Positions 7,300 through 15,215 of a stretch of 18,045 nt of DNA are shown one piece after another (the stretch's first letter is position 1; each line of letters opens with the position of its first letter). A program made the position numbers and the translations under genes. The notes under the pieces were generated by a model, which did no database searches, was not told where the DNA came from, and worked only from the letters and a program-made list of their open reading frames with translations. Origin of the DNA: Pedobacter sp. UBA1951 (GTDB lineage Bacteria > Bacteroidota > Bacteroidia > Sphingobacteriales > Sphingobacteriaceae); assembly GCA_002336465.1 (NCBI GenBank), contig DDEP01000205.1, forward strand, positions 5,117-23,161. Reading direction: 5' to 3'.

Positions 7300-9093
7300 T
7301 TAAGCGAAATGTTCTTTTAGTGCTTTAACCTGTTTTAGATTTAGTACTTCAGCTAATTCTTTTTCTGTTGCTTCTTTTATCTTTTTAACAGATTTGAACT
7401 TCAATAAAAGCTTGTCGGCTGTGGTCTTTCCAATTCCTGATATCTGTTCCAATTCGGTTTTCAATGTACCTTGGTTTCTTTTCTTGCGGTGAAAAGTGAT
7501 ACCGAAACGGTGCGCCTCGTCTCTTAGTTGCTGAATGATTTTAAGGGTTTCCGATTTTTTGTCTAAATAAAGGGGCAAACTATCGTTAGGGTAATAAAGT
7601 TCTTCCAGTCGTTTGGCAATACCTATAACGGTTACTTTTTTGTCTATCCCTAATTTTTTAAGACTGCTTAGAGCAGATGAAAGCTGCCCCTTGCCGCCAT
7701 CAATGATGATCAACTGAGGCAATGGCTGGTTTTCGTCTAACATGCGCTTATATCGTCTGTAAACGGCCTCCTGCATGGTAGCGAAATCATTAGGTCCTTC
7801 TACCGTTTTTACATTAAAATGCCTGTAATCTTTTTTGCTAGGCTTGGCATCTTTAAAAACCACGATAGCCGATACGGGGTATTTACCCTGAAAGTTAGAA
7901 TTATCAAAGCACTCAATATGATAAGGCAGTTGAGTAAGTCTAAGGTCGGCTTTCATCTGGCCTAAAATGCGGTCTGTTCGTAAATCAGGATTTAGCTTTT
8001 CATACTGGTTCAGCTTTTCTTTTTTAAAGAACAGTACGTTTTTTTGAGAGAGCTCAAGTAAGCTCTTTCTATCACCTAATTTAGGTACGGTAAGCTTAAG
8101 ACCAGGATCATCTAAAGCCATCTCAAAAGGAACAATGATTTCTTTGGAAGTACTTTTGAACCGGCTCCTAAACTCGGCTATGGCAATAGATAGCAGCTCT
8201 TCATCGGTTTCGTCCAGTCGCTTTTTAATTTCTATGGTTTGTGTTTGTATAATACTACCGTTCATTATCTTCAGGTAGTTTACAAAAGCATATTTTTCAT
8301 CAGAAGCAATACTTACCACATCTATATTGGTAACAGAGCTGTTTACAACAGTAGATTTGCTCTGGTATTTTTCAAGTGTATTGAGTTTAAGTTGTAGATT
8401 GTGCGCTTGTTCAAAATCCAAGTTCTTAACGGCTAGATCTACATGTTGCTTTAAATGCCTAATTACATTGCCAATTTTTCCATTCAGGATGTCTTTGATG
8501 TCGGCAATATTCTGTAGATAATCAGCTTCGCTCTGGTAAGCTTCGCAAGGTCCTTTACAGTTTCCGATCTGGTATTCTAAACATACCTTAAATTTTCCTT
8601 GAGTAATGTTTTGCGATGTTAGAGCTAGATTGCAAGTACGTAAAGGGTAAGTTTCTTTGATCAAATCCAAAATGGTATGCATCATGCCCACAGAGGCATA
8701 TGGGCCGAAATAAGTAGAGCCATCTTTAATGGATTTACGTGTAGGAAAAACTCGTGGAAAGGGTTCTTTTTTGATGACAATCCAAGGATAGGTCTTGTCA
8801 TCTTTGAGCATGATATTGTATTTGGGCTGATGCTTTTTGATCAGGTTGTTTTCTAGCAACCATGCATCTATCTCGGTATCTACAATGGTAAATGTGATTT
8901 TACGGATTTTAGATACCAGTACTCTTGTTTTACCATTGAGCTGCTTATCCTGAGTAAAATAAGAACTTACCCTGTTTTTAAGGTCTTTGGCTTTACCAAT
9001 GTACATCAATGTTCCATCTACATCAAAATATTGATATACGCCCGGTTTGTGGGGGATATCGGCCAACGCTTGTTTATAATCGAAACTGCTCAT
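7300..9093 (-). CDS. uvrC: Excinuclease ABC subunit C (UvrC)
   Basis: UvrC is the nuclease of nucleotide-excision repair; it is recruited by UvrB and cuts on both sides of a DNA lesion. The 597-residue protein has the expected order of domains. The GIY-YIG nuclease is N-terminal (GVY 18-20, YIGKAKDLKNR 31-41, Glu81). Four cysteines follow (C154, C171, C179, C183), in the arrangement proposed to hold an iron-sulfur cluster in UvrC. A UVR helical hairpin that binds UvrB lies at ~210-243. The RNase H-like nuclease has ECFDNSN, IIIDGGKGQ and DEAHRFGI motifs carrying the likely Asp/Asp/His residues. A C-terminal helix-hairpin-helix region is marked by ISGIGKTTADKLL. Full length and intact. It is a single gene, convergent with gldN and divergent from the histidine kinase. 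Confidence 0.97.
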   Translation of the reverse strand: MSSFDYKQALADIPHKPGVYQYFDVDGTLMYIGKAKDLKNRVSSYFTQDKQLNGKTRVLVSKIRKITFTIVDTEIDAWLLENNLIKKHQPKYNIMLKDDKTYPWIVIKKEPFPRVFPTRKSIKDGSTYFGPYASVGMMHTILDLIKETYPLRTCNLALTSQNITQGKFKVCLEYQIGNCKGPCEAYQSEADYLQNIADIKDILNGKIGNVIRHLKQHVDLAVKNLDFEQAHNLQLKLNTLEKYQSKSTVVNSSVTNIDVVSIASDEKYAFVNYLKIMNGSIIQTQTIEIKKRLDETDEELLSIAIAEFRSRFKSTSKEIIVPFEMALDDPGLKLTVPKLGDRKSLLELSQKNVLFFKKEKLNQYEKLNPDLRTDRILGQMKADLRLTQLPYHIECFDNSNFQGKYPVSAIVVFKDAKPSKKDYRHFNVKTVEGPNDFATMQEAVYRRYKRMLDENQPLPQLIIIDGGKGQLSSALSSLKKLGIDKKVTVIGIAKRLEELYYPNDSLPLYLDKKSETLKIIQQLRDEAHRFGITFHRKKRNQGTLKTELEQISGIGKTTADKLLLKFKSVKKIKEATEKELAEVLNLKQVKALKEHFA

Positions 9094-9178
9094 TTAGGAC
9101 ACTAATTTACAGTAAAGTTGTTGTTATGCCTAATTTGCTATGAGTGATTTAGGCAGATAAATTTCATATTACTTTTCA

Positions 9179-9209
9179 TTCGTCACATATTTCTCCATGT
9201 TCATCACAT
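9179..9209 (+). promoter_or_regulatory. 10-bp direct repeat with 21-bp period, probable LytTR operator
   Basis: TTCGTCACAT (9179-9188) and TTCATCACAT (9200-9209) match at 9 of 10 positions and start exactly 21 bp apart. LytTR-type regulators bind two short direct repeats about two helical turns apart, commonly just upstream of a promoter. This pair ends 7 bp before a possible -33 TTG, and the operon downstream encodes a LytTR response regulator. The assignment is inferred from geometry and context. Confidence 0.55.
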
Positions 9210-9216
9210 TTTTTAG

Positions 9217-9243
9217 TTGATGTTAAAAATTAGACTAAAATTG
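9217..9243 (+). promoter_or_regulatory. Candidate promoter of the histidine kinase-thioredoxin-regulator operon
   Basis: TTG (9217-9219), a 16-bp spacer and TAAAATTG (9236-9243) resemble the Bacteroidota TTG / TAnnTTTG pair, with one mismatch in the -7 element. A transcript starting near 9250 would support the ATG at 9262 and exclude the in-frame starts at 9217-9220. The imperfect match would fit a promoter needing an activator at the adjacent direct repeats. Confidence 0.35.
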
Positions 9244-9261
9244 CACAACAAACCCATTAAT

Positions 9262-10767
9262 ATGAAACTAAAAGACTTACAAAAAGCAGAGTTTTGGATT
9301 GCAACTATTTTATTTTTGATTGTGCTCGTGACACTAATTTCTAATACCAGTAACCATAACGATGACGGAAATCATTTTGCATTTATTAGAAATAAAATAA
9401 GTTACTCTTATTTTTATAATTACTTTTTACCCAATTTCTTTAAAACTTCGGTAATTTATTTCAGTTTCTTGCTATTAAACTTTATAGCTATACCAGCTAT
9501 TTTGAAAAAGCATAGAACAGTTCAATATTATTCCTTAATCGTAATATTAATTGCGGCTGTTGGTATAACCATGGGGGTAGGTAGAACCTATACCCATACT
9601 TACGAGTTTGAAAATTATAAAACTTTGCAACAAGCCTATAACCGTATGTTTTTTGATGGATTTGGTTATGCCATATGGTTAATTATTACGATTTCAATCT
9701 ATTGTTCTCTTAAAACTTATCTGGTTTATTTGGTTGAAACAAGAGTTGATAATGCTAAAGTGCGAAGCCTGATTAAAACAGATTTAATGGTTGGCATAGC
9801 CTTTTGGTTTGCGGGCTTAATACTTTGGATAACTACCAATTCTTCTTCTCAAATTTGGGTGCTTTGGTCGTTGGTTTTAGGGGCCGCCATAGGTATATTC
9901 ATTTACTCGGTTTATTATTTATTACCTCAAAAATATCAGCAACATATAAAGTTTATCAACTTTTTTGTTCAGATTTTGTCTGTCAGTTTACTGTTGGCAA
10001 TCCCCATGAGTTTTATAGCCTTATTTTCTTTTGGAGCCAATCCAGAAACCATTTTTATTATACTCTTATTTCATTTACCTGCACAGTTGTTTGTTACAGC
10101 GCCTTTAGCTTGGTTTTTATATAAGAACAGATTGGAACAGCGTAAAGAAATCACTTCGTTAAAAACCGAATTAGGCAAATCGGATGCGAATTTAAACTTC
10201 TTAAAATCGCAAATAAACCCACATTTCTTGTTTAATGCCTTAAACACTTTATACGGTACTGCGCTACAAGAAAATGCCGAACGTACGGGCGAGGGCATAC
10301 AAAAGCTAGGCGATATGATGCGTTTTATGTTGCATGAAAATATGCAAGACAAAATAGCTTTAATACGCGAAGTTGAATACCTGAACAACTACATCGCGCT
10401 GCAAAAGTTACGTACTTCACAATCGGCTGATATTAAAATTGAAACTGTAATAGAGGAGCAGTTTAATCACGAGCTAATTACCCCTATGTTGCTTATACCT
10501 TTTGTAGAAAATGCTTTTAAACATGGCATTAGTTTGAGCAGACCTTCTTACATAAAAATCGTTTTGCAAACTAAGAATGATATCTTGTTTTTTGATGTTA
10601 GCAATAGTGTTTATACTAAAAGCGATCATGATCCAGAAAAATTAAAAAGTGGAATTGGGCTTGAAAATGTAAAGCGACGCTTAGCATTATTATATCCTGA
10701 AAAACATGAATTGATTGTTAGAGAAACCGTTAATGAGTTTTTTGTACACTTAACTTTACAGCTATAG
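9262..10767 (+). CDS. LytS-type sensor histidine kinase with multi-pass membrane sensor
   Basis: This is a sensor kinase of the LytS/YehU class, expected to phosphorylate the LytTR regulator two genes downstream. ATG 9262 (501 residues) is preferred because earlier in-frame starts overlap the predicted promoter. The N-terminal ~290 residues contain about eight hydrophobic segments (near 11-27, 63-80, 90-107, 133-152, 176-192, 200-220, 233-257 and 263-287) and no sensor domain I recognise. A short coiled linker leads to the His-kinase domain with SQINPHFLFNALNTL and phospho-acceptor His321. The ATP-binding domain has an N box (PFVENAFKHG, Asn417) and a G box (SGIGLENVKRRL, 463-474). The gene ends 3 bp before the thioredoxin-like gene. 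The signal it senses is unknown; the linked thiol protein suggests an envelope redox or stress cue. Confidence 0.9.
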   Translation: MKLKDLQKAEFWIATILFLIVLVTLISNTSNHNDDGNHFAFIRNKISYSYFYNYFLPNFFKTSVIYFSFLLLNFIAIPAILKKHRTVQYYSLIVILIAAVGITMGVGRTYTHTYEFENYKTLQQAYNRMFFDGFGYAIWLIITISIYCSLKTYLVYLVETRVDNAKVRSLIKTDLMVGIAFWFAGLILWITTNSSSQIWVLWSLVLGAAIGIFIYSVYYLLPQKYQQHIKFINFFVQILSVSLLLAIPMSFIALFSFGANPETIFIILLFHLPAQLFVTAPLAWFLYKNRLEQRKEITSLKTELGKSDANLNFLKSQINPHFLFNALNTLYGTALQENAERTGEGIQKLGDMMRFMLHENMQDKIALIREVEYLNNYIALQKLRTSQSADIKIETVIEEQFNHELITPMLLIPFVENAFKHGISLSRPSYIKIVLQTKNDILFFDVSNSVYTKSDHDPEKLKSGIGLENVKRRLALLYPEKHELIVRETVNEFFVHLTLQL

Positions 10768-10770
10768 TTT

Positions 10771-12270
10771 ATGAAAAAGATACTTTTATTAACCCTATTA
10801 AATTTATGTAGTTTATTGGCAATAGCTCAATTTAAACTAAGTGGTAAAATTATAAATTATAAAAACCAAGCCGAATTGCAGATAAATATTCCCTTGGTTT
10901 TCGGTTTCCATAAAGCCAATTCAATTACAATACCGGTGGCTCAGGATGGCTCTTTTGATTTTGTTATTCCCATTAAGGAGAAAAAGCTAGCTACTTTAAT
11001 TCACAATCGTATATTTTATACTTTATTTCTAAGTGCCAAAGGCAATTTAAAAATAGAAATTAGAGATAGTGCTGTTAAGGTAATTTCGGGGAGTGCTTTT
11101 GCCGAAAATCAAATTTTAAGGCAAGTAAACTTTGATGAAATACCATTCTTTTTGACTCCAGCAGAGCTTGAAAAATTTAAAGGATTATCTTTAGTCGAAA
11201 TCAATAATAAAGTATTAAAACCCTTTTATGCCGTACAAGAGAAAAAACTGGCTGTGGTTAATCAATCTAACATTTCAGCTTACCATAAAAAGTACATGGC
11301 TACAGAAATAAATACATTAGCTATCAATTATTTAAATTATTTTGTGAGTGAAACAGATTTGCCAAAAGCGGCAGCCGATAGTTTGGTTATCAATATTTTT
11401 GAAGATAAAGATATGCTGGCTAAGCAAGTAAATGCCGGGCCAAATTATTATGCATTTATAGATTATTATCTACGCTATTTAGAAGTCAAAGCATTTGTAA
11501 AAATAAGGGCTGAAAAAATCCCAACAAATGAGTTAATCCCTTATTTTGGTATCAGTTTGGATAGTGCCAACGTGCTGATGAAAACTTATAGTAAAGATTA
11601 TTGGCGATTTATTGGTGCTTTAAAGAATGTACCCTTAGACGTTGCAAAACAATACAATTTTCAGCAATTAACTAATCTGTATGCCGATAAAGATTTAAAA
11701 CACTTAGAACTCTTAGCCAATGCTCATCTTAAAATCTTTCCGAATGACGAGCATACGCAAATTATAAAAGCATATATAAATAATCTCAGTTTGTTATTAA
11801 ACAAGAATGAAAAAAATGAAAACATTGTTGTTTTTAGAGATTACCAAAATGTAAAATCTATTTACGACGTGATAAAAATACTAAAAGGCAAGGTTGTTTA
11901 TTTAGATGTTTGGGGTACTTGGTGTGGTCCTTGTAAAGCAGAACTACCTTATAACGTAGCCTTAAAGGATAAATTTAAAGATAAAGATGTTGCATTTGTT
12001 TATTTAGATATGGATGAAGAAAGTAAAGACCAGGATTGGAAAGAATTTATTAAAATAAATGAACTTACCGGAATTCATTTACGTAAAAACAGAGAACAGA
12101 TGGCACCCTTTTGGAAAGAGTTACTAGCGGCTGCTAATGATAAAGCGGAATATTATCCGCAATATTTTATCTTTGACAAGGAAGGTAAACTTGTAATAAG
12201 TAAAGCCTTTAGACCAAGCGACGGGCATAAGTTATACAATCAGATTACCGAAGTTTTGAATAAAAATTAA
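10771..12270 (+). CDS. Exported TlpA/ResA-like thioredoxin-fold protein
   Basis: A 499-residue exported protein with a signal peptide (MKKILLLTLL..., cleavage after AIA before Q, ~residue 20). The N-terminal ~110 residues are a beta-rich region starting FKLSGKI, resembling the DUF4369-type domain often found before thioredoxins in Bacteroidota. A long helical middle (~120-350) follows. The C-terminal ~130 residues form a TlpA-like thioredoxin domain with a WCGPC active site (Cys385 and Cys388), then AELP and a YPQYFIFDKEGK strand. It is probably a periplasmic disulfide reductase or oxidoreductase; its partner is unknown. The gene lies 3 bp after the kinase gene, and its stop codon directly abuts the regulator ATG, so all three are almost certainly cotranscribed. 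Confidence 0.88.
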   Translation: MKKILLLTLLNLCSLLAIAQFKLSGKIINYKNQAELQINIPLVFGFHKANSITIPVAQDGSFDFVIPIKEKKLATLIHNRIFYTLFLSAKGNLKIEIRDSAVKVISGSAFAENQILRQVNFDEIPFFLTPAELEKFKGLSLVEINNKVLKPFYAVQEKKLAVVNQSNISAYHKKYMATEINTLAINYLNYFVSETDLPKAAADSLVINIFEDKDMLAKQVNAGPNYYAFIDYYLRYLEVKAFVKIRAEKIPTNELIPYFGISLDSANVLMKTYSKDYWRFIGALKNVPLDVAKQYNFQQLTNLYADKDLKHLELLANAHLKIFPNDEHTQIIKAYINNLSLLLNKNEKNENIVVFRDYQNVKSIYDVIKILKGKVVYLDVWGTWCGPCKAELPYNVALKDKFKDKDVAFVYLDMDEESKDQDWKEFIKINELTGIHLRKNREQMAPFWKELLAAANDKAEYYPQYFIFDKEGKLVISKAFRPSDGHKLYNQITEVLNKN

Positions 12271-12948
12271 ATGATAGCAATAGCAGTAGATGATGAGCCT
12301 GTAGCACTAGACGTAATTAAGCATCATACTGATAAAGTTCCTTTTGTTGAATTAAGGGAAACTTTTAGTGATGCTTTTTTGGCGATCAATTACCTGCAAA
12401 AACATCCTGTAGATTTAATTTTTTTAGATATTAAAATGCCTGATATTTCAGGGATTGAATTTTTAAAAAGCTTAAGCAAGGTACCTTTGGTAATTTTTAC
12501 CACTGCTTATACCGAGCATGCAGTACAGAGCTTTGAGCTAGATGCAGTTGACTATTTGCTGAAGCCTTTTTCTATTGCTCGTTTTTTAAAAGCCTGCAAT
12601 AAAGCACAGGAGTTATATAGTTTAAGATCCCAGAAACTAGAAAGTAAAACAGATTACATTTTTGTAAAAGACGGCTATGAGCATGTAAAGATCATGCTTA
12701 ATGATATTCTGTATATTGAAGCCTCAGGCAATTATACTCAAATTCAATTGATAGATAGGTTGGTAAGCACCCGAATAACTATAAACGATTTGATTGAACT
12801 TTTACCTTCATCAGATTTTATCCGTTGCCATAGAGCGTACATTGTTGCAAAAAATAAAATAGCCAAATTTGATAAGAATCAAATTTGGATTGCCGAAAAA
12901 ATCATTCCGATAGGGACCACCTTTGTTAACCTGAATTTTAGTAACTAG
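12271..12948 (+). CDS. LytTR-family DNA-binding response regulator
   Basis: A 225-residue two-domain regulator. The receiver domain (~1-115) has the acidic pair Asp7/Asp8 (AVDDEP), phospho-acceptor Asp53 (FLDIKMPD), the conserved Thr in IFTTAY (~76-78) and Lys98 (LLKPF). The output domain (~128-222) is LytTR: DGYEHVKI, DILYIEASGNYTQI and FIRCHRAYIVAKNKI are typical of the family, which binds direct repeats about two helical turns apart. Its ATG follows the thioredoxin-like stop with no gap, so translation is probably coupled. The partner kinase is encoded one gene upstream of that. The direct repeats before the operon make autoregulation likely. It converges on the penicillin-binding protein gene with 11 bp between stops and no terminator hairpin that I can see. 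Confidence 0.95.
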   Translation: MIAIAVDDEPVALDVIKHHTDKVPFVELRETFSDAFLAINYLQKHPVDLIFLDIKMPDISGIEFLKSLSKVPLVIFTTAYTEHAVQSFELDAVDYLLKPFSIARFLKACNKAQELYSLRSQKLESKTDYIFVKDGYEHVKIMLNDILYIEASGNYTQIQLIDRLVSTRITINDLIELLPSSDFIRCHRAYIVAKNKIAKFDKNQIWIAEKIIPIGTTFVNLNFSN

Positions 12949-12959
12949 GTTAGGCCAAT

Positions 12960-15215
12960 TTAAAATCCCAATTTCTTATCTAGCTCTGTAGTACCCTGTT
13001 CCTGTTGTTGGTACTGGCTGCAATCGTAAATGATGTTTACTCCACTGGCTGGTGGTGTAAAATCGCTTTTGCTTATTTTGAGCTTAGGATCGGCGTAAAC
13101 CCGTTTCATAAAACCTGCATACACAGGGAGCGCAGAATTTGCCCCTTCGCCATAGCTTGTGCTGGTAAAGTGGAAAGCTCTGTCTTCACAACCCGTCCAA
13201 ACCCCGGCTACAAGATCAGGTGTTATGGCCATAAACCAACCATCTGAGTTGTTTTGTGTTGTTCCGGTTTTACCGCCAACAGGTGTATTTATGCCGTATT
13301 TATAACTTAATCTTGAACCTGTACCACCTGTAACTACGCCGCGAAGCATGCGTGTCATTACAAAAGCTACTTCTTCGTTCATGGCTACTTTTACAATAGG
13401 TTTACTATCGTATAATACCACTCCGTTTTTATCTTCTATACGTAAAATGTAAGTAGGCTGTGTCCAAATACCTTTATTGGCAAATACACTGTAAGCACCA
13501 ACCATATCAAATATAGAAGCATCAAATGTTCCTAAACATATAGAAGGTACGGCAGGTACATCTGTAGTGATACCCATTTTTTTGATTTCATTTACCACTG
13601 CAGTAGGGCCTACTTGTTTCATAAGATAAGCGGTAACGTAGTTTTGCGAATAAGCCAAGGCTTTTTGCAGAGTAATAGAGCCCGGTAGAGGTGTACCTGA
13701 GTTACGGGGTGTCCAATCTGGGCTACCCGGATTAGAAATGGTAACAGGTTCATTAAGAACAGAATAACAAGGAGAATAACCGTTTTCAATGGCTACGGCA
13801 TAGGTAAAAGGTTTACCTGTAGATCCCACCTGTCTGGTACCAATTTTAACCTGATCATATTTAAAATGCTCATAGTTTATGCCGCCAACCCATGCTTTGA
13901 TGTAGCCAGTTTTTGGATCCATGGCCATCATAGCGTTACGCAATAATAATTTATAATACTTTACAGAGTCAATTGGCTTCATTAAAGTATCGATGTTGCC
14001 CCGCCAAGTAAAAATGGTCAGTTTTGAAGGTGTGTTAAAATCTTGGGTAATTTCTTCATCTGTTTTACCTTCGAGCTTTAAAGCCTTATATCTGTCTGAT
14101 CGCTTAATACCTTGGTCTATCTGCAATTCCATGCCTTTAAAAGGATTTCTACCTTTCCAGCTATTGGTAAACTGCTGCTGCAGCACTTTCATGTATTCTT
14201 TCTGTGCTTCTTCTGCATATACCTGCATATCGTAATTAATGGTGGTATAGATTTTTAAACCATCACGGTCCAGGTCATAAGGCGTTATGCCATCTGATTT
14301 ATAAATAGAACGTTCTTCTAATATTTTTTTTATTTCGGCCTTAAGAACTGTCCTGAAATAAGGTGCAATACCATCATTAACCGTAGCTGGATTAAAATTT
14401 AAGCCCAAAGGCAAGGTTTTGTATTTCTCAAAATCCTGCTCATTGATCAAATCGGCTTTAGCCATCAATGCCATTACGGTATTACGTCTGTTTAATGATC
14501 TTTCAGGGTTTTTGGTTGGCGAGTAACGGGTAATACCACGTTGCAAGCCAATTAATACAGCAGCTTGAGGAACAGTAAGTTTATCTGGTGTAGTATCAAA
14601 ATAAACACGCGCAGCAGATTTGATTCCATATGCATTATTGCCAAAATCTACCGTGTTGAGGTACATGGTAATGATTTCTTCTTTGGTATAATTGCGCTCT
14701 AGTTTTACCGCTATTACCCACTCTTGAAATTTCTGTATAATGCGTTTAAAGTAGTTCTTTTGACGTCCCTCTTCAGAAAAAAGATTAAGGGCTAATTGTT
14801 GCGTAATGGTACTTCCACCTTGTTTCTTACCCATCATGGCATATAAAAAGATGGTGAACGTACGTTTAAAATCTATACCCGAGTGCGATTTAAACCTTAC
14901 ATCTTCTGTAGCGATCAAAGCATTTACAACATTGGGAGAGATTTCACTGTAGGTTACATTAGATCTGTTTTTTACAAAATAGGTGCCCAATACCTTACCA
15001 TCTTCCGAAATAACTTCGGAAGCTTCATTGCTTTTAGGGTGTTCAATGGCCCTAAAAGAAGGAATTGAACCAAAAACTCCAGCACCGATCAAGACAATAA
15101 ATAAGCTGAACAACACAATTCCGCAAGCTAAGATTAACCATATCCTTGCATTGTATTTTTTGATGATATCTTTTGGAAGTTCGTTATTGTTAGGTCTATT
15201 GTAATTATAAGCCAT
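12960..15215 (-). CDS. Class A penicillin-binding protein (PBP1A-type glycosyltransferase/transpeptidase)
   Basis: A bifunctional peptidoglycan synthase anchored in the inner membrane. It polymerises lipid II into glycan strands and cross-links the stem peptides. The 751-residue protein has a cytoplasmic N-terminus, one membrane helix (~25-47) and a GT51 glycosyltransferase domain with the catalytic Glu104 motif (TEDVRFKSHSG), GGSTITQQLALN (133-144) and the second Glu region NYTKEEIITMYLN. The transpeptidase domain has all three penicillin-binding motifs: S465-T-G-K468, S523-Q-N525 and K649-T-G651 (GGKTGTTQ). It is complete and ends in a short Gln-rich tail. The ATG lies inside the 3' end of the upstream PorW/SprE-like gene (11-bp overlap), so it is likely translated by coupling. 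Confidence 0.95.
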   Translation of the reverse strand: MAYNYNRPNNNELPKDIIKKYNARIWLILACGIVLFSLFIVLIGAGVFGSIPSFRAIEHPKSNEASEVISEDGKVLGTYFVKNRSNVTYSEISPNVVNALIATEDVRFKSHSGIDFKRTFTIFLYAMMGKKQGGSTITQQLALNLFSEEGRQKNYFKRIIQKFQEWVIAVKLERNYTKEEIITMYLNTVDFGNNAYGIKSAARVYFDTTPDKLTVPQAAVLIGLQRGITRYSPTKNPERSLNRRNTVMALMAKADLINEQDFEKYKTLPLGLNFNPATVNDGIAPYFRTVLKAEIKKILEERSIYKSDGITPYDLDRDGLKIYTTINYDMQVYAEEAQKEYMKVLQQQFTNSWKGRNPFKGMELQIDQGIKRSDRYKALKLEGKTDEEITQDFNTPSKLTIFTWRGNIDTLMKPIDSVKYYKLLLRNAMMAMDPKTGYIKAWVGGINYEHFKYDQVKIGTRQVGSTGKPFTYAVAIENGYSPCYSVLNEPVTISNPGSPDWTPRNSGTPLPGSITLQKALAYSQNYVTAYLMKQVGPTAVVNEIKKMGITTDVPAVPSICLGTFDASIFDMVGAYSVFANKGIWTQPTYILRIEDKNGVVLYDSKPIVKVAMNEEVAFVMTRMLRGVVTGGTGSRLSYKYGINTPVGGKTGTTQNNSDGWFMAITPDLVAGVWTGCEDRAFHFTSTSYGEGANSALPVYAGFMKRVYADPKLKISKSDFTPPASGVNIIYDCSQYQQQEQGTTELDKKLGF

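Noticed and set aside
12949..12959. Possible terminator between the LytTR regulator and the PBP gene
   Set aside because: The 11-bp gap and flanking bases show no stem-loop with a T run on either strand.
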